Counted from the stretch's first letter, positions 14,084-22,076 are shown. The stretch is DNA of 29,587 bases from an uncultured Collinsella sp. (GCA_902464495.1 CABQJK010000023.1:1-29587); one strand, 5' to 3'. Program-made: numbers and translations. Notes: generated by a model from the sequence alone, not told the origin.

Positions 14084-15278
14084 GGCAGGCGATAATCTCA
14101 TCCGAAAGATCGAGGGCGGAATTGGTCACGGCATCCATATCGTAGTAACGATACTCGGCCAGACGACCCACCGGGTGGAAGTTTGTCAGGTTCTGGACGC
14201 GCTCAAGATAGCGCTCATAGAGCTCACGGTTCTCGGGCTCAAGAATGGCGTAATACGGCGTCTCACCCGAGCCGGGCGTATAGGCCTTGGAGTACTCCTT
14301 CATGATGGTGGTCTTGCCGGGCAGGACCTGACCAGTCATGTTCTTGAACTCGGTAATGCGCGTGTAGTCCTCGCTCGTGGTGTAGTTGACGGTGCCCACG
14401 GGCTGGAACTGATCCATATCGAGCGTCTCGAACTTCATGTCGAGCGTACGGTACGGAAGAGCGCCCAGGTCAAGGTCGAACAGCTCATCGAGCGGACCGG
14501 TATAGACGATCTCGCCGCCGTAGACCTTACCACCGATCTTGACGGTGGTCTCGTCGATCTCAAAGAGATCGCGGGCGTCCACGTCGCAGAACACGTCGAT
14601 CAGGTCGTGGTCGAGCATATGCTCGAACAGCGCCGTGTAGCCGTCCTGCGGCATACCCTGGAAGGGAGCCTGCGGGAAATAGCGGTCATCGTCGCCCACA
14701 AAGACGGGAACGCGACCGGTGATCGAGGGATCGATCTGGTCGGGCGTCTGGCCCCACTGCTTCATGGTGTAATGCAAAAAGACGTTCTCGTAGACGTAAT
14801 CGGCGACCTCGGCCAAGTCGGGGTCGTTCTTCTTACGCAGCTCCATAATGGGCACCTTGACATCCTTGCCAAAGGTCTCCACGAGCTTCTGATACAGCTC
14901 CTCGCCGCGCTCATCACCAAAGGCGAGCTTGAGACTCGCATGGTTGAAGGGCACGGGCATAAGAGTACCGTTGATGTTGGCGAGCACCTTGTGCTGATAA
15001 TCCGTCCACTTGGTAAAGCGCGACAGGAAATTGTGCACGCGCTCGTTAAAGGTGTGATAGATATGCGGACCGTACTCGTGGATCAGGATTCCGGCCTCGT
15101 CAGTGCAGTCATAGGCATTGCCCGCAATGTGGCTACGGCGCTCCAAAACGGCAACACGATAGCCGATAGTCTCGGCAAGACGGCGGGCGCAAACGGCACC
15201 GGCATATCCAGCACCGACGACAATCATGTCGTACGCGCCGGCGTTAAAGCCTTCAGGCAGGCCTGAGGTAATCTGCAT
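14076..15278 (-). CDS. glf: UDP-galactopyranose mutase
   Basis: A flavoenzyme that interconverts UDP-galactopyranose and UDP-galactofuranose, supplying galactofuranose for surface polysaccharide. The 400-residue product has the FAD-binding VVGAGYAGAV near residues 20-29, EYGPHIYHT (68-76), and the strongly conserved DDRYFPQAPFQGMPQDGYT block, with further conserved arginines towards the C-terminus. The ATG at 15278 has AAGGAG at the right distance. It is the first gene of a two-gene unit with the overlapping glycosyltransferase. A perfect TATAAT lies about 80 bp upstream on the same strand. Confidence 0.96.
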   Translation of the reverse strand: MQITSGLPEGFNAGAYDMIVVGAGYAGAVCARRLAETIGYRVAVLERRSHIAGNAYDCTDEAGILIHEYGPHIYHTFNERVHNFLSRFTKWTDYQHKVLANINGTLMPVPFNHASLKLAFGDERGEELYQKLVETFGKDVKVPIMELRKKNDPDLAEVADYVYENVFLHYTMKQWGQTPDQIDPSITGRVPVFVGDDDRYFPQAPFQGMPQDGYTALFEHMLDHDLIDVFCDVDARDLFEIDETTVKIGGKVYGGEIVYTGPLDELFDLDLGALPYRTLDMKFETLDMDQFQPVGTVNYTTSEDYTRITEFKNMTGQVLPGKTTIMKEYSKAYTPGSGETPYYAILEPENRELYERYLERVQNLTNFHPVGRLAEYRYYDMDAVTNSALDLSDEIIACHA

Positions 15279-15356
15279 CGATACTCCTTGTCAAAAGCCA
15301 CGGGCTCGTTAGCTGGGCTTTTCTCGAACATTCTTCGAGACATATTTATCAGAGCG

Positions 15357-15382
15357 ATTATAGCGCTAATGCGTCCTATAAT
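15357..15382. promoter_or_regulatory. Back-to-back -10 elements between glf and pta
   Basis: A perfect TATAAT occurs on the minus strand at 15357-15362 (towards glf) and another on the plus strand at 15377-15382 (towards pta), 14 bp apart. Neither has a good TTGACA at 17 bp. The region around is partly palindromic. The plus promoter would give pta a leader of about 120 nt. Confidence 0.45.
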
Positions 15383-15437
15383 GAGCTTGCCACACAAGGA
15401 AAGCTCAAGCACAGCGGCGAACATAATTGAAAGGTAG

Positions 15438-15454
15438 ACCCGCTAGCAGCGGGT
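15438..15454 (+). terminator. Hairpin in the pta leader
   Basis: ACCCGC (15438-15443), loop TAGCA, GCGGGT (15449-15454), then TTATTC. It lies between the proposed pta promoter and the pta start, so it could act as an attenuator, or it may terminate another transcript. An upstream imperfect stem, TGAGCT (15382-15387) with AGCTCA (15402-15407), is also possible. Confidence 0.4.
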
Positions 15455-15509
15455 TTATTCGTGAACAGCCGGGCGCCTGGAGCTTAGCGAAACGCTTGCA
15501 AGGAGTAAC

Positions 15510-16490
15510 ATGAGCGATTTCCTAAACCGTATGAAGTCTGCCGCCAAGGCCGACCTTAAGACCATCGTCCTGCCCGAGGGCGAGGATCCGCGCACCATCG
15601 TCGCGGCCAACAAGATCATCGAGGAAGGCCTGGCCAACATCGTCATCCTGGGCGATCCCAACGAGATCAACGTTCCCGGCGCCACCGTCATCGACCCGCG
15701 CAATGCCGAGAAGCACGAGGAGTACGCACAGAAGTTTGCCGAGCTCCGCGCCAAGAAGGGCGTTACCATCGAGCAGGCTCGCGCCCAGGTGATGGACGCC
15801 ACCTACTTTGGCACCATGATGGTCAAGATGGGCGACGCCGACGGCCTGGTCTCCGGCGCCTGCCACTCCACCGCCGACACCCTGCGCCCCGCGCTTCAGA
15901 TCCTCAAGACCGCCCCGGGCACCAAGCTGGTCTCGGCCTTCTTCGTGATGTGCACCGACACCCCGCAGTTCGGCACCGACGGCACGCTGATCTTCGCCGA
16001 CTGCGGCCTCAACATCAACCCGTCCTCCGACGAGCTCTCCGAGATCGCCATCGCCTCCGCTCACTCCTGGTCCACCTTCATGGGCAACGTTGAGCCGCAC
16101 GTGGCCATGCTCTCCTACTCCACCATGGGCTCCGCCGGCGGCGAGGTCGCCAAGAAGGTCCAAGAGGCCGTGAAGTTCTGCAAGGAGAAGGCTCCCGAGC
16201 TCGCCATCGATGGCGACCTGCAGCTCGACGCCGCTATCGTCCCCACCGTCGCCCAGCTCAAGGCTCCCGGCTCCTCTGTCGCCGGCAAGGCCAACGTGCT
16301 CGTGTTCCCCGACCTCGAGGCCGGCAACATCGGCTACAAGCTGGTCCAGCGCTTCGCTGGCGCCGACGCTTACGGCCCCATCCTGCAGGGCATCGCCAAG
16401 CCGGTCAATGACCTTTCGCGCGGCTGCTCTGCCGACGACATCGTGGGTGTCGTGGCCATCACCGCCGTCCAGGCTCAGATGGCTGAATAG
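15510..16490 (+). CDS. pta: Phosphate acetyltransferase
   Basis: Converts acetyl-CoA and phosphate to acetyl phosphate, the substrate for acetate kinase and ATP formation. At 326 residues this is the short, single-domain form without the N-terminal regulatory domains of the enterobacterial enzyme. Typical blocks are TIVLPEGEDPRT (18-29), GLVSGACHSTADTLRP in the middle, SAFFVMC, MLSYSTMGSA, and VLVFPDLEAGNIGYK near 265-279. The ATG at 15510 follows AAGGAG. Unlike common pta-ackA operons, it faces two acetate kinase genes on the opposite strand. A nested palindrome lies 18 bp behind its stop codon. Confidence 0.96.
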   Translation: MSDFLNRMKSAAKADLKTIVLPEGEDPRTIVAANKIIEEGLANIVILGDPNEINVPGATVIDPRNAEKHEEYAQKFAELRAKKGVTIEQARAQVMDATYFGTMMVKMGDADGLVSGACHSTADTLRPALQILKTAPGTKLVSAFFVMCTDTPQFGTDGTLIFADCGLNINPSSDELSEIAIASAHSWSTFMGNVEPHVAMLSYSTMGSAGGEVAKKVQEAVKFCKEKAPELAIDGDLQLDAAIVPTVAQLKAPGSSVAGKANVLVFPDLEAGNIGYKLVQRFAGADAYGPILQGIAKPVNDLSRGCSADDIVGVVAITAVQAQMAE

Positions 16491-16507
16491 CTTACATATC
16501 CCCTCGG

Positions 16508-16630
16508 GACCCTGCAGGGCAAAGCTCTGAAAACGTCCTCGGACATGCAAAGAGGCTCCGCTGCGCGCTTCGCGCGGCGGAGCCTCTTTGCGTCCTGCGG
16601 AATGTTTTCAGAGCTTTGCCCTGCAGGGTC
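16508..16630 (+). repeat. Nested palindromic element C
   Basis: A 123-bp element with perfect 27-bp outer arms (16508-16534 and 16604-16630; GACCCTGCAGGG to CTGAAAAC). Inside, GTCCT (16535-16539), a 15-bp perfect stem from GCAAAGAGG (16547-16561) to CCTCTTTGC (16577-16591) whose loop can pair further, and TGCGGAA (16596-16602) repeat the order seen in elements A and B. The inner loop differs. The core points in the same direction as pta. Confidence 0.85.
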
Positions 16631-16780
16631 TCTGCCGTCACGCAGCAGTCAGGGAATCTGGAGTGGGCGGCGGCTTGGCTACGAGCTGGGGCTGAGGATC
16701 TGAACGAATGGGTGACGTTGCTGGGAGCGCAGGCGTTGCCGGCGATGATCACTTTGGAACTGGAATTTCCGCCTGCTAGT
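16631..16780. other. Intergenic stretch with no recognisable gene
   Basis: About 150 bp between palindrome C and the acetate kinase terminator. GC content looks coding-like and frames are open, but no ribosome site, start or recognisable protein is seen. It may be a gene relic. Confidence 0.4.
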
Positions 16781-16817
16781 AAAAAGGCCTCCGGGCTGTT
16801 GCTCTGGAGGCCTTTTT
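16781..16817 (-). terminator. Bidirectional terminator behind ackA copy 1
   Basis: AAAAAGGCCTCC (16781-16792) pairs with GGAGGCCTTTTT (16806-16817). The A-run and T-run make it usable in both directions: for ackA on the minus strand and as a backup for pta on the plus strand. Confidence 0.88.
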
Positions 16818-16837
16818 GTCAATTACAGACGAATGCG

Positions 16838-18016
16838 TTAGTTGTTCTTGGTCAGACGCTCGACGTCGTGGGCGATCATGTATTCCTCGTCGGTGGGGAT
16901 GACCATGACCGTGACGGAAGAGCCGGCGGCGCTGATGACCTGCGGGCCGTTACCCACGGCCTCGCGGTTCTTGTTGTTGTCGATGCGCACGCCCAGCCAC
17001 TCGAAGCAGTCGCAGAAAGCCTTGCGGATCGACCAGTCGTTCTCGCCAATGCCGGCGGTAAAGGTAATGGTGTCCACGCCCGCCATGGAAGCGATCATGG
17101 AGCCGGCCTGCTGCATGGCCTTGTAGGCGAACATATCGAAGGCGAGCAGGCAGCGCTCGTCGCCCTCGGAGGCGCGCGTACGGATGTCACGGGCGTCGTT
17201 GGAGATGCCCGAGATGGCAAGCAGACCAGACTGCTTGTTCATCATGTCATCGACTTCCTGGTAGCTGTAGCCGCCCTCGCGCTGCAGGTAGCACACGGTA
17301 GCCGGGTCAATGGAACCACAACGGGTGCCCATCATCAGGCCGTCGAGCGGCGTGAGGCCCATCGTGGTATCGCGGCATACACCGTCCTCGATGGCGGCGA
17401 GCGAAGCGCCGTTGCCCAGATGACACGAAAGCAGACGGTGGCAGCGCGAACCCAGGATCTCCTTGGCCATCATCCACTCATAGCGGTGGCTTGTGCCGTG
17501 GGCGCCGTACTTGCGCACGTGATACTTGTCACGCACGTCCTTGGGCAGGGCGTAGGTGTAGGCGACCTCGGGCATAGTCATGTGGAACGAGGTGTCGAAG
17601 ACGGCCACGTTGGGCAGCTCCGGATACTTCTCGCGACAATACTCGATTGCCGCTGCCTCGCCGTAGTTGTGTAGCGGGGCAAGCGGTGCCACCTCGAGGA
17701 TCTTTGCCATGACCTCATCGTCAACGACCGCGGAATCGTCAAAGTACCAGCCACCCTGAACAATACGATGCCCAATGCCATCGATCGTAAAGTCGGTCTT
17801 CTCGAGCTCTTCGAGCACGCGTGCGATAGCCGAACGGTGATCCGGGAAGGGGGCCTCCTCGGTTTGCTTGGCGCCACCGTTCTCGGAGTGGCCAAAGATG
17901 CCCACGTCCGAACCGATACGTTCGCAGTTGCCCTTGGCGAAAACCTCGCGGGTATCGGTATCCAAAAGCTGATATTTAAGGCTTGAGCTACCGGCGTTGA
18001 CAACAAGTACGTTCAT
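16838..18016 (-). CDS. ackA: Acetate kinase paralogue 1
   Basis: Transfers phosphate between acyl phosphate and ADP, yielding acetate and ATP. 392 residues with N7, S10, S12 and K14 of the nucleotide-binding NAGSSSLK, the HLGNGASL loop (N202), DTTMGLTPLDG and MMGTRCG (R232). Two positions depart from the standard enzyme. HRVVHGG is HRIVQGG (Q87), and the acetate-pocket phenylalanine of YGFHGTSH is alanine (A172 in YGAHGTSH). The same two changes occur in the neighbouring paralogue, so they are a lineage feature and not an error. A smaller pocket side chain could admit longer acids. The start has AAAGGAG ahead; the gene is downstream of the second ackA but has its own 164-bp intergenic region. 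Confidence 0.93.
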   Translation of the reverse strand: MNVLVVNAGSSSLKYQLLDTDTREVFAKGNCERIGSDVGIFGHSENGGAKQTEEAPFPDHRSAIARVLEELEKTDFTIDGIGHRIVQGGWYFDDSAVVDDEVMAKILEVAPLAPLHNYGEAAAIEYCREKYPELPNVAVFDTSFHMTMPEVAYTYALPKDVRDKYHVRKYGAHGTSHRYEWMMAKEILGSRCHRLLSCHLGNGASLAAIEDGVCRDTTMGLTPLDGLMMGTRCGSIDPATVCYLQREGGYSYQEVDDMMNKQSGLLAISGISNDARDIRTRASEGDERCLLAFDMFAYKAMQQAGSMIASMAGVDTITFTAGIGENDWSIRKAFCDCFEWLGVRIDNNKNREAVGNGPQVISAAGSSVTVMVIPTDEEYMIAHDVERLTKNN

Positions 18017-18079
18017 GAGACTCCTTTGCAGTGCGATACGGTCGGCGCAGACCCCTTAAGGCGGCCGCATGTTAATAAG

Positions 18080-18094
18080 AAGTTATCACAACTT
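18080..18094. promoter_or_regulatory. Short palindrome upstream of ackA copy 1
   Basis: AAGTT (18080-18084) and AACTT (18090-18094) flank ATCAC in an AT-rich stretch about 65 bp ahead of the start codon. It could be an operator near the promoter; no clear -35/-10 pair is seen. Confidence 0.25.
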
Positions 18095-18135
18095 AATAAA
18101 TAACTATCAGGCATATCGCCCAACGAGCACAAAAG

Positions 18136-18168
18136 AGGGGCCGAACGGCGCTCGGTCGTCCAGCCCCT
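18136..18168 (-). terminator. Terminator behind ackA copy 2
   Basis: AGGGGC (18136-18141) pairs with GCCCCT (18163-18168); the loop can pair partly (CCGA with TCGG). On the minus strand the stem is followed by CTTTT. It lies 12 bp past the stop, so the two ackA genes are probably separate units. Confidence 0.75.
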
Positions 18169-18180
18169 CCCCTTTTGCAA

Positions 18181-19359
18181 TTACTTGCCGTTGACGATGC
18201 GCTCGACGTCGGAAGCGATCATGAACTCCTCGTCCGTGGGGATAACGAAAATCTTAACCTTGGAATCCTTGGCAGACAGGCACCAAGCGCCGTCACCACG
18301 CAGGGCGTTGCGGGCATGATCCATCTTGACGCCCATAAAGGCCAGACGGTCGGCAACGCCGGCGCGGACGGCCGGAGCGTGCTCGCCGATGCCGGCGGTA
18401 AAGACCAGGGTGTCCATACCGCACATAGAAGTGGCCATCTCGGCAGCCTTGGCGGCAATCTTGTAGACAAACATGTCGAAGGCGAGCTGAGCCTCGGGGT
18501 CGCCAGCGGCAGCGAGCTCCTCGACGTTGCGGCAATCGTTGGTCTTGCCGCCGGTCACAGCCAAAAGGCCGGACTTCTTGTTCATCATCTCGTCGACCTC
18601 GTCGAAGGTGTAGCCGCCCTCGCGCTGCAGGTAGCACACGGTAGCCGGGTCGATGGAGCCGCAGCGGGTGCCCATCATGACGCCGTCGAGCGGCGTCAAG
18701 CCCATGGTGGTGTCCATGCACTTGCCGTCCTCGATGGCGCACAGGGAAGCGCCGGAGCCGATATGGCACACGACGACCTTGCGGGCCCCGCCGTTGGTCA
18801 TCTCGGCGACCTTCTTGGAGATGTAGCGGTAGCTGGTGCCGTGGGCGCCGTACTTACGGATGTGCAGCTTGTCGCAAACATCCTTGGGCAGAGCGTAGGT
18901 CTTGGCGACCTCGGGCATGTTGAAGTGGAAAGCGGTGTCATAGACCGTGACGTTGGGCAGGTCGGGATACTGCTCCAGGCAGTACTCGATAACGTTGGCC
19001 TCGGGGTTATTGTGCAGCGGGGCGAGCGGAGCGACCTCGCGGATCTTGGCGAGGACGTCCTCGTCGACGAGGGAGGAATCACCGAAGTACCAACCGCCCT
19101 GAACGATACGGTGGCCGATACCCTCGATCTTGACGCCGTTGGCCTCAAGGTCCTTCAGGACGACCTCGATGGCGACCTTGTGGTCGGGGAACTCGATGTT
19201 CTCGGTCACCTTCTTGGAGCCGTTGGCAGCGTGGGTGAAGGTGCCGCCGGTAAAGCAGACGCGCTCGCAGGAGCCCTTTGCGGACACCTTGTGGGACTTG
19301 GTATCGATGACCTGATACTTAAGGGTCGAAGATCCTGCGTTGACGACCAGAACGTTCAT
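18181..19359 (-). CDS. ackA: Acetate kinase paralogue 2
   Basis: A second 392-residue acetate kinase family protein, aligning with paralogue 1 almost without gaps but clearly diverged. It keeps NAGSSTLK, LAPLHN, MGLTPLDG and the MMGTRCGSIDPA block with the catalytic arginine. Besides HRIVQGG and the alanine in YGAHGTSY (A172), it also changes the histidine of HGTSH to tyrosine (Y177) and the asparagine of the HLGNG loop to serine (S202 in CHIGSGAS). These changes fall on substrate- and nucleotide-contacting positions known from the archaeal enzyme, so activity or substrate may differ from paralogue 1. GGGAG precedes the ATG. Confidence 0.9.
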   Translation of the reverse strand: MNVLVVNAGSSTLKYQVIDTKSHKVSAKGSCERVCFTGGTFTHAANGSKKVTENIEFPDHKVAIEVVLKDLEANGVKIEGIGHRIVQGGWYFGDSSLVDEDVLAKIREVAPLAPLHNNPEANVIEYCLEQYPDLPNVTVYDTAFHFNMPEVAKTYALPKDVCDKLHIRKYGAHGTSYRYISKKVAEMTNGGARKVVVCHIGSGASLCAIEDGKCMDTTMGLTPLDGVMMGTRCGSIDPATVCYLQREGGYTFDEVDEMMNKKSGLLAVTGGKTNDCRNVEELAAAGDPEAQLAFDMFVYKIAAKAAEMATSMCGMDTLVFTAGIGEHAPAVRAGVADRLAFMGVKMDHARNALRGDGAWCLSAKDSKVKIFVIPTDEEFMIASDVERIVNGK

Positions 19360-19412
19360 GTGTCTCCCTACTAACAGGCGGTGTGGCGCCGCCAGGTTAC
19401 ATACGCTTCAAT

Positions 19413-19446
19413 AATAAACCCAAACGCCCTCGCGCTCGGGTTTATT
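19413..19446 (-). terminator. Terminator behind the MFS gene
   Basis: AATAAACCC (19413-19421) pairs with GGGTTTATT (19438-19446), with further CGC/GCG pairing in the loop. On the minus strand TTATT leads into ATTG. It separates the MFS gene from ackA copy 2. Confidence 0.7.
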
Positions 19447-19479
19447 GCGTTGATATATAAGTTATCGGCGCCCAAATAC

Positions 19480-20640
19480 TCATGTCCTTTGGCTTGTAAG
19501 ACGAAAGAGCGCGGGGATATACACCAAAGAAGAGATTCCGAGTGCGACAAGCAATATGACTCGAATGCCCGCGATGCTGCTCAACGCAGCATTGAACAGA
19601 TAGAAAAGGATGGCGCCCACCGCCACCATCTGGCTTTGAACCGAAATCAGTGAACAGCGCATCGAAGAATCGGCTGCTTTTTGAAAAATTGAGTATTTAA
19701 TTGGAGCAAATAACGAGTACGCAACCGTCTGCAGCACATAGAACACGGGCAGCAAATTAGCCGGAGTAAGGGGAATCAAAAACAAAGCTGTCAGGAAAAG
19801 GCGCACGATGCCGCAAATACGCGCAAAGCGGCCCTTGTCGACATGAGCAATCGCACAGGGCACAATAAGTCCCATGGAGGCCGAGGCAAGGAGCTGGACC
19901 GCAATGGTCACACCCGAAGCGACGGCATTCATTCCGCGACCCGCAAGCAGCAGTGAGAAAAAGTCTTCCAGGGCGACAAAAGCAAATGCCTGAGAACAGT
20001 CCATGATGAACGCTGAACGAAGAATGCCATTACCCGCAATAGCGGCACCGATCATCTTCGGGCTAATCCCATGTTCAGGTGTCGTCGCAGTGCCCCCTCT
20101 TCGCATCTCAGGAATGCAGACAACGACAACCAACGTCAACACCATTGCGATGATATCTGCCGAAAGACCAATGAGATATGCACCGACGGACGAAATGAAA
20201 CCGCCCACGCAAGCGGAGATGGCATAAGAGGCATAGAAAACAAATCGCTCAACGACATTAAGTCTTACGAGCTGGTCCTGAGAGACGCTGTCAATGTAAA
20301 TCGCTTCGATGGATCCGCTCACACACGCAACGGCAAAACCCTTGAGAGCGAACGCACCGATTAAAAGCAGGGGAGAACGGACGAGAAGCAGGGCGGCGTA
20401 GTATCCAAGCATTCCCACGACGCCAACGAGACCGCTTGTCTTTCGTCCAAACCTATCAGCAATATAGCCAGTGGGAACTTCAAGGATGAACTTGCTCACT
20501 TGATATGCAATCATCATGCTGGAAATCGATACCATCGAAAGTCCGACGAACTCAAGGTAGACAGTTAGAAAATACAAGATGGTGCTGAAGTTCGACAGAA
20601 AAACGAACGTCATATAAAGCAAAACCGTACGGTTTTTCAT
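19480..20640 (-). CDS. Major facilitator superfamily transporter
   Basis: An inner-membrane MFS permease of 386 residues with about 12 hydrophobic helices. The loop between helices 2 and 3 carries the family signature GYIADRFGRK (about 58-67), preceded by the LEVPTG common in drug- and metabolite-exporting members. Substrate cannot be assigned. The frame starts at 20664, but the ATG at 20640 has GGAGGGCGGAG ahead and begins with a normal short cytoplasmic N-terminus. It lies 119 bp behind a LysR regulator on the same strand, a plausible regulator. Base composition is visibly more AT-rich than in adjacent genes, which fits acquisition from elsewhere. Confidence 0.88.
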   Translation of the reverse strand: MKNRTVLLYMTFVFLSNFSTILYFLTVYLEFVGLSMVSISSMMIAYQVSKFILEVPTGYIADRFGRKTSGLVGVVGMLGYYAALLLVRSPLLLIGAFALKGFAVACVSGSIEAIYIDSVSQDQLVRLNVVERFVFYASYAISACVGGFISSVGAYLIGLSADIIAMVLTLVVVVCIPEMRRGGTATTPEHGISPKMIGAAIAGNGILRSAFIMDCSQAFAFVALEDFFSLLLAGRGMNAVASGVTIAVQLLASASMGLIVPCAIAHVDKGRFARICGIVRLFLTALFLIPLTPANLLPVFYVLQTVAYSLFAPIKYSIFQKAADSSMRCSLISVQSQMVAVGAILFYLFNAALSSIAGIRVILLVALGISSLVYIPALFRLTSQRT

Positions 20641-20722
20641 GCTCCGCCCTCCAAGAGCCAGCAATCTAAATCGGAATCTTGGAAAAGCATGAGGGCAAAG
20701 CTGTCAGCTATGTGTTACAAGG

Positions 20723-20741
20723 CGTCAATAATCATTTGACG
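20723..20741. promoter_or_regulatory. Inverted repeat between LysR and MFS genes
   Basis: CGTCAA (20723-20728) and TTGACG (20736-20741) with a 7-bp spacer, about 85 bp ahead of the MFS start. On the minus strand TTGACG could also be a -35. The spacing would suit an operator for the adjacent LysR protein; it lacks the classical T-N11-A form. Confidence 0.35.
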
Positions 20742-20759
20742 TCTCGAAGCCAATTAATC

Positions 20760-21650
20760 TCACGAAGCAAGATGACGCAATAGGTGCAGAAAAACCGTCT
20801 GGTGTCGATCAGTCCAGGAATTTTGCCGATAGCAAAAGTAGATAGGCAAGGTTACATCACGCGAACCTTCAATGGAGCACTCACTCACTTCTGACCCATC
20901 CGATGCGAGAGAGGACCCAGACAAACTCAATATCAATCCCCCGGCTTGAAGAAACTCAGTCTGCGCCCTGTTTCCGTATTCGACATCGCGGAAACGGAAA
21001 TTAACCAACTGAGCTTCGGGGCATTGATTGATTGCATTGAGACAGGGCGACAAATTAATGGGGACAGCGAGCCTGCCGCCCAGTAACTCACGAACGGTCA
21101 TAGCGTCAACAGATTGATGACCCGCTGGGCACGAAAGAACCTTGAGCTCCTTTTCACCCAAGTATTTCGAAGAAAGGACACTGTCCCTTGGTTCCTCAAA
21201 TGAGATGGCCGCATCCGAAATGCCAAGCACAAGTGATTCAAAGCATGTTGCCGTTGGCTGATGCCACACATCAAGATGAATCTGAGGGTGCGAGCGTTCA
21301 AACGAGTCATACCAGTTTTCGGCAAAAAGGCGCCCCCGCCCATGAAGGCAGGGGGCGTAAAGACGAAAGTGACCATCGGGCGAAACGCCGTCGCCCCTCG
21401 ATTGAGCGTACTTTTTGAGATCGTCGACTTGTGCCAGGATCACGCGTGCACGTCGCGCAAATTCTCTGCCCGCCGGAGACAAAACAGCCTCCCCCGCCGA
21501 TCGGTCAAGCAAAACAATCTGATACTCAGATTCCAACTTTTTGATTGCCGACGAAACGGCCTGCGGACTCACATGAACGGCGCGAGCTGCTTTGCGCACG
21601 CCGCCATAGTTCGCTACCGCTTGAAGGTATTCGAGTTGAGAAAGCTGCAT
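20760..21650 (-). CDS. LysR-family transcriptional regulator
   Basis: A 296-residue LysR-type regulator. The N-terminal winged helix-turn-helix is clear: LEYLQAVANYGGVRKAARAV, then HVSPQAVSSAIKKLE (about 26-40), followed by a linker helix and a periplasmic-binding-like effector domain. The recognition helix has PQAVSSAIKKLE where the family usually has PSAVSRQIRRLE. The ligand is unknown. The ATG at 21650 follows GGAG. The nearest candidate target is the MFS gene downstream; unusually, the pair is co-directional and not divergent. It starts 41 bp behind the HIT gene and shares the AT-richer composition of the MFS gene. Confidence 0.92.
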   Translation of the reverse strand: MQLSQLEYLQAVANYGGVRKAARAVHVSPQAVSSAIKKLESEYQIVLLDRSAGEAVLSPAGREFARRARVILAQVDDLKKYAQSRGDGVSPDGHFRLYAPCLHGRGRLFAENWYDSFERSHPQIHLDVWHQPTATCFESLVLGISDAAISFEEPRDSVLSSKYLGEKELKVLSCPAGHQSVDAMTVRELLGGRLAVPINLSPCLNAINQCPEAQLVNFRFRDVEYGNRAQTEFLQAGGLILSLSGSSLASDGSEVSECSIEGSRDVTLPIYFCYRQNSWTDRHQTVFLHLLRHLAS

Positions 21651-21691
21651 AGATTACTCCAAAGGCAGCCAAGTCGACAGGCTACGCGCCC

Positions 21692-22027
21692 TCAGATGAG
21701 GTTCTCGCCCAGGTTTTTGCCGCCGAGGACGTGCATGTGGAAGTGCATGACGGTCTGGCCGGCGTTGACGCCCTTGTTGGAGATGACGCGGAAACCGTCC
21801 TCCAAACCCTTGGCCTTGGCGACCTCTTGGATGGCGTGGGCCATGGCGCCCATGGTCTCGGCAGGCACGTTGTCGGCGATGTCGCTGTAGTGCTTCTTGG
21901 GGATCACGAGCGTGTGGACCGGCGCCTGGGGGTTGAGGTCGTCGAAGGCGATAACTTGGTCGTCCTCAAAGACAACGGTCGAGGGGATCTCGTGGTTGGC
22001 AATTTTGCAGAAGATGCAATCACACAT
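21692..22027 (-). CDS. HIT-family nucleotide hydrolase (HinT-like)
   Basis: A 111-residue histidine-triad protein that hydrolyses nucleoside phosphoramidates and similar adenylates. The triad motif is HFHMHVLGG (H95, H97, H99; the middle histidine is the nucleophile in HINT enzymes). An N-terminal CIFC (C4, C7) is the zinc-binding pair typical of bacterial HinT. The ATG at 22027 follows AAAGGAA. It lies 49 bp behind xseB on the same strand and is probably in that operon. Confidence 0.95.
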   Translation of the reverse strand: MCDCIFCKIANHEIPSTVVFEDDQVIAFDDLNPQAPVHTLVIPKKHYSDIADNVPAETMGAMAHAIQEVAKAKGLEDGFRVISNKGVNAGQTVMHFHMHVLGGKNLGENLI

Positions 22028-22076
22028 GGCTGGTTCCTTTCTTACAGACCAAGGTAATTATATTTGGTCGGAATGG

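Noticed and set aside
16492..16752. Frames crossing palindrome C and the following 150 bp
   Set aside because: They run through the palindrome, lack ribosome sites and give no recognisable protein.
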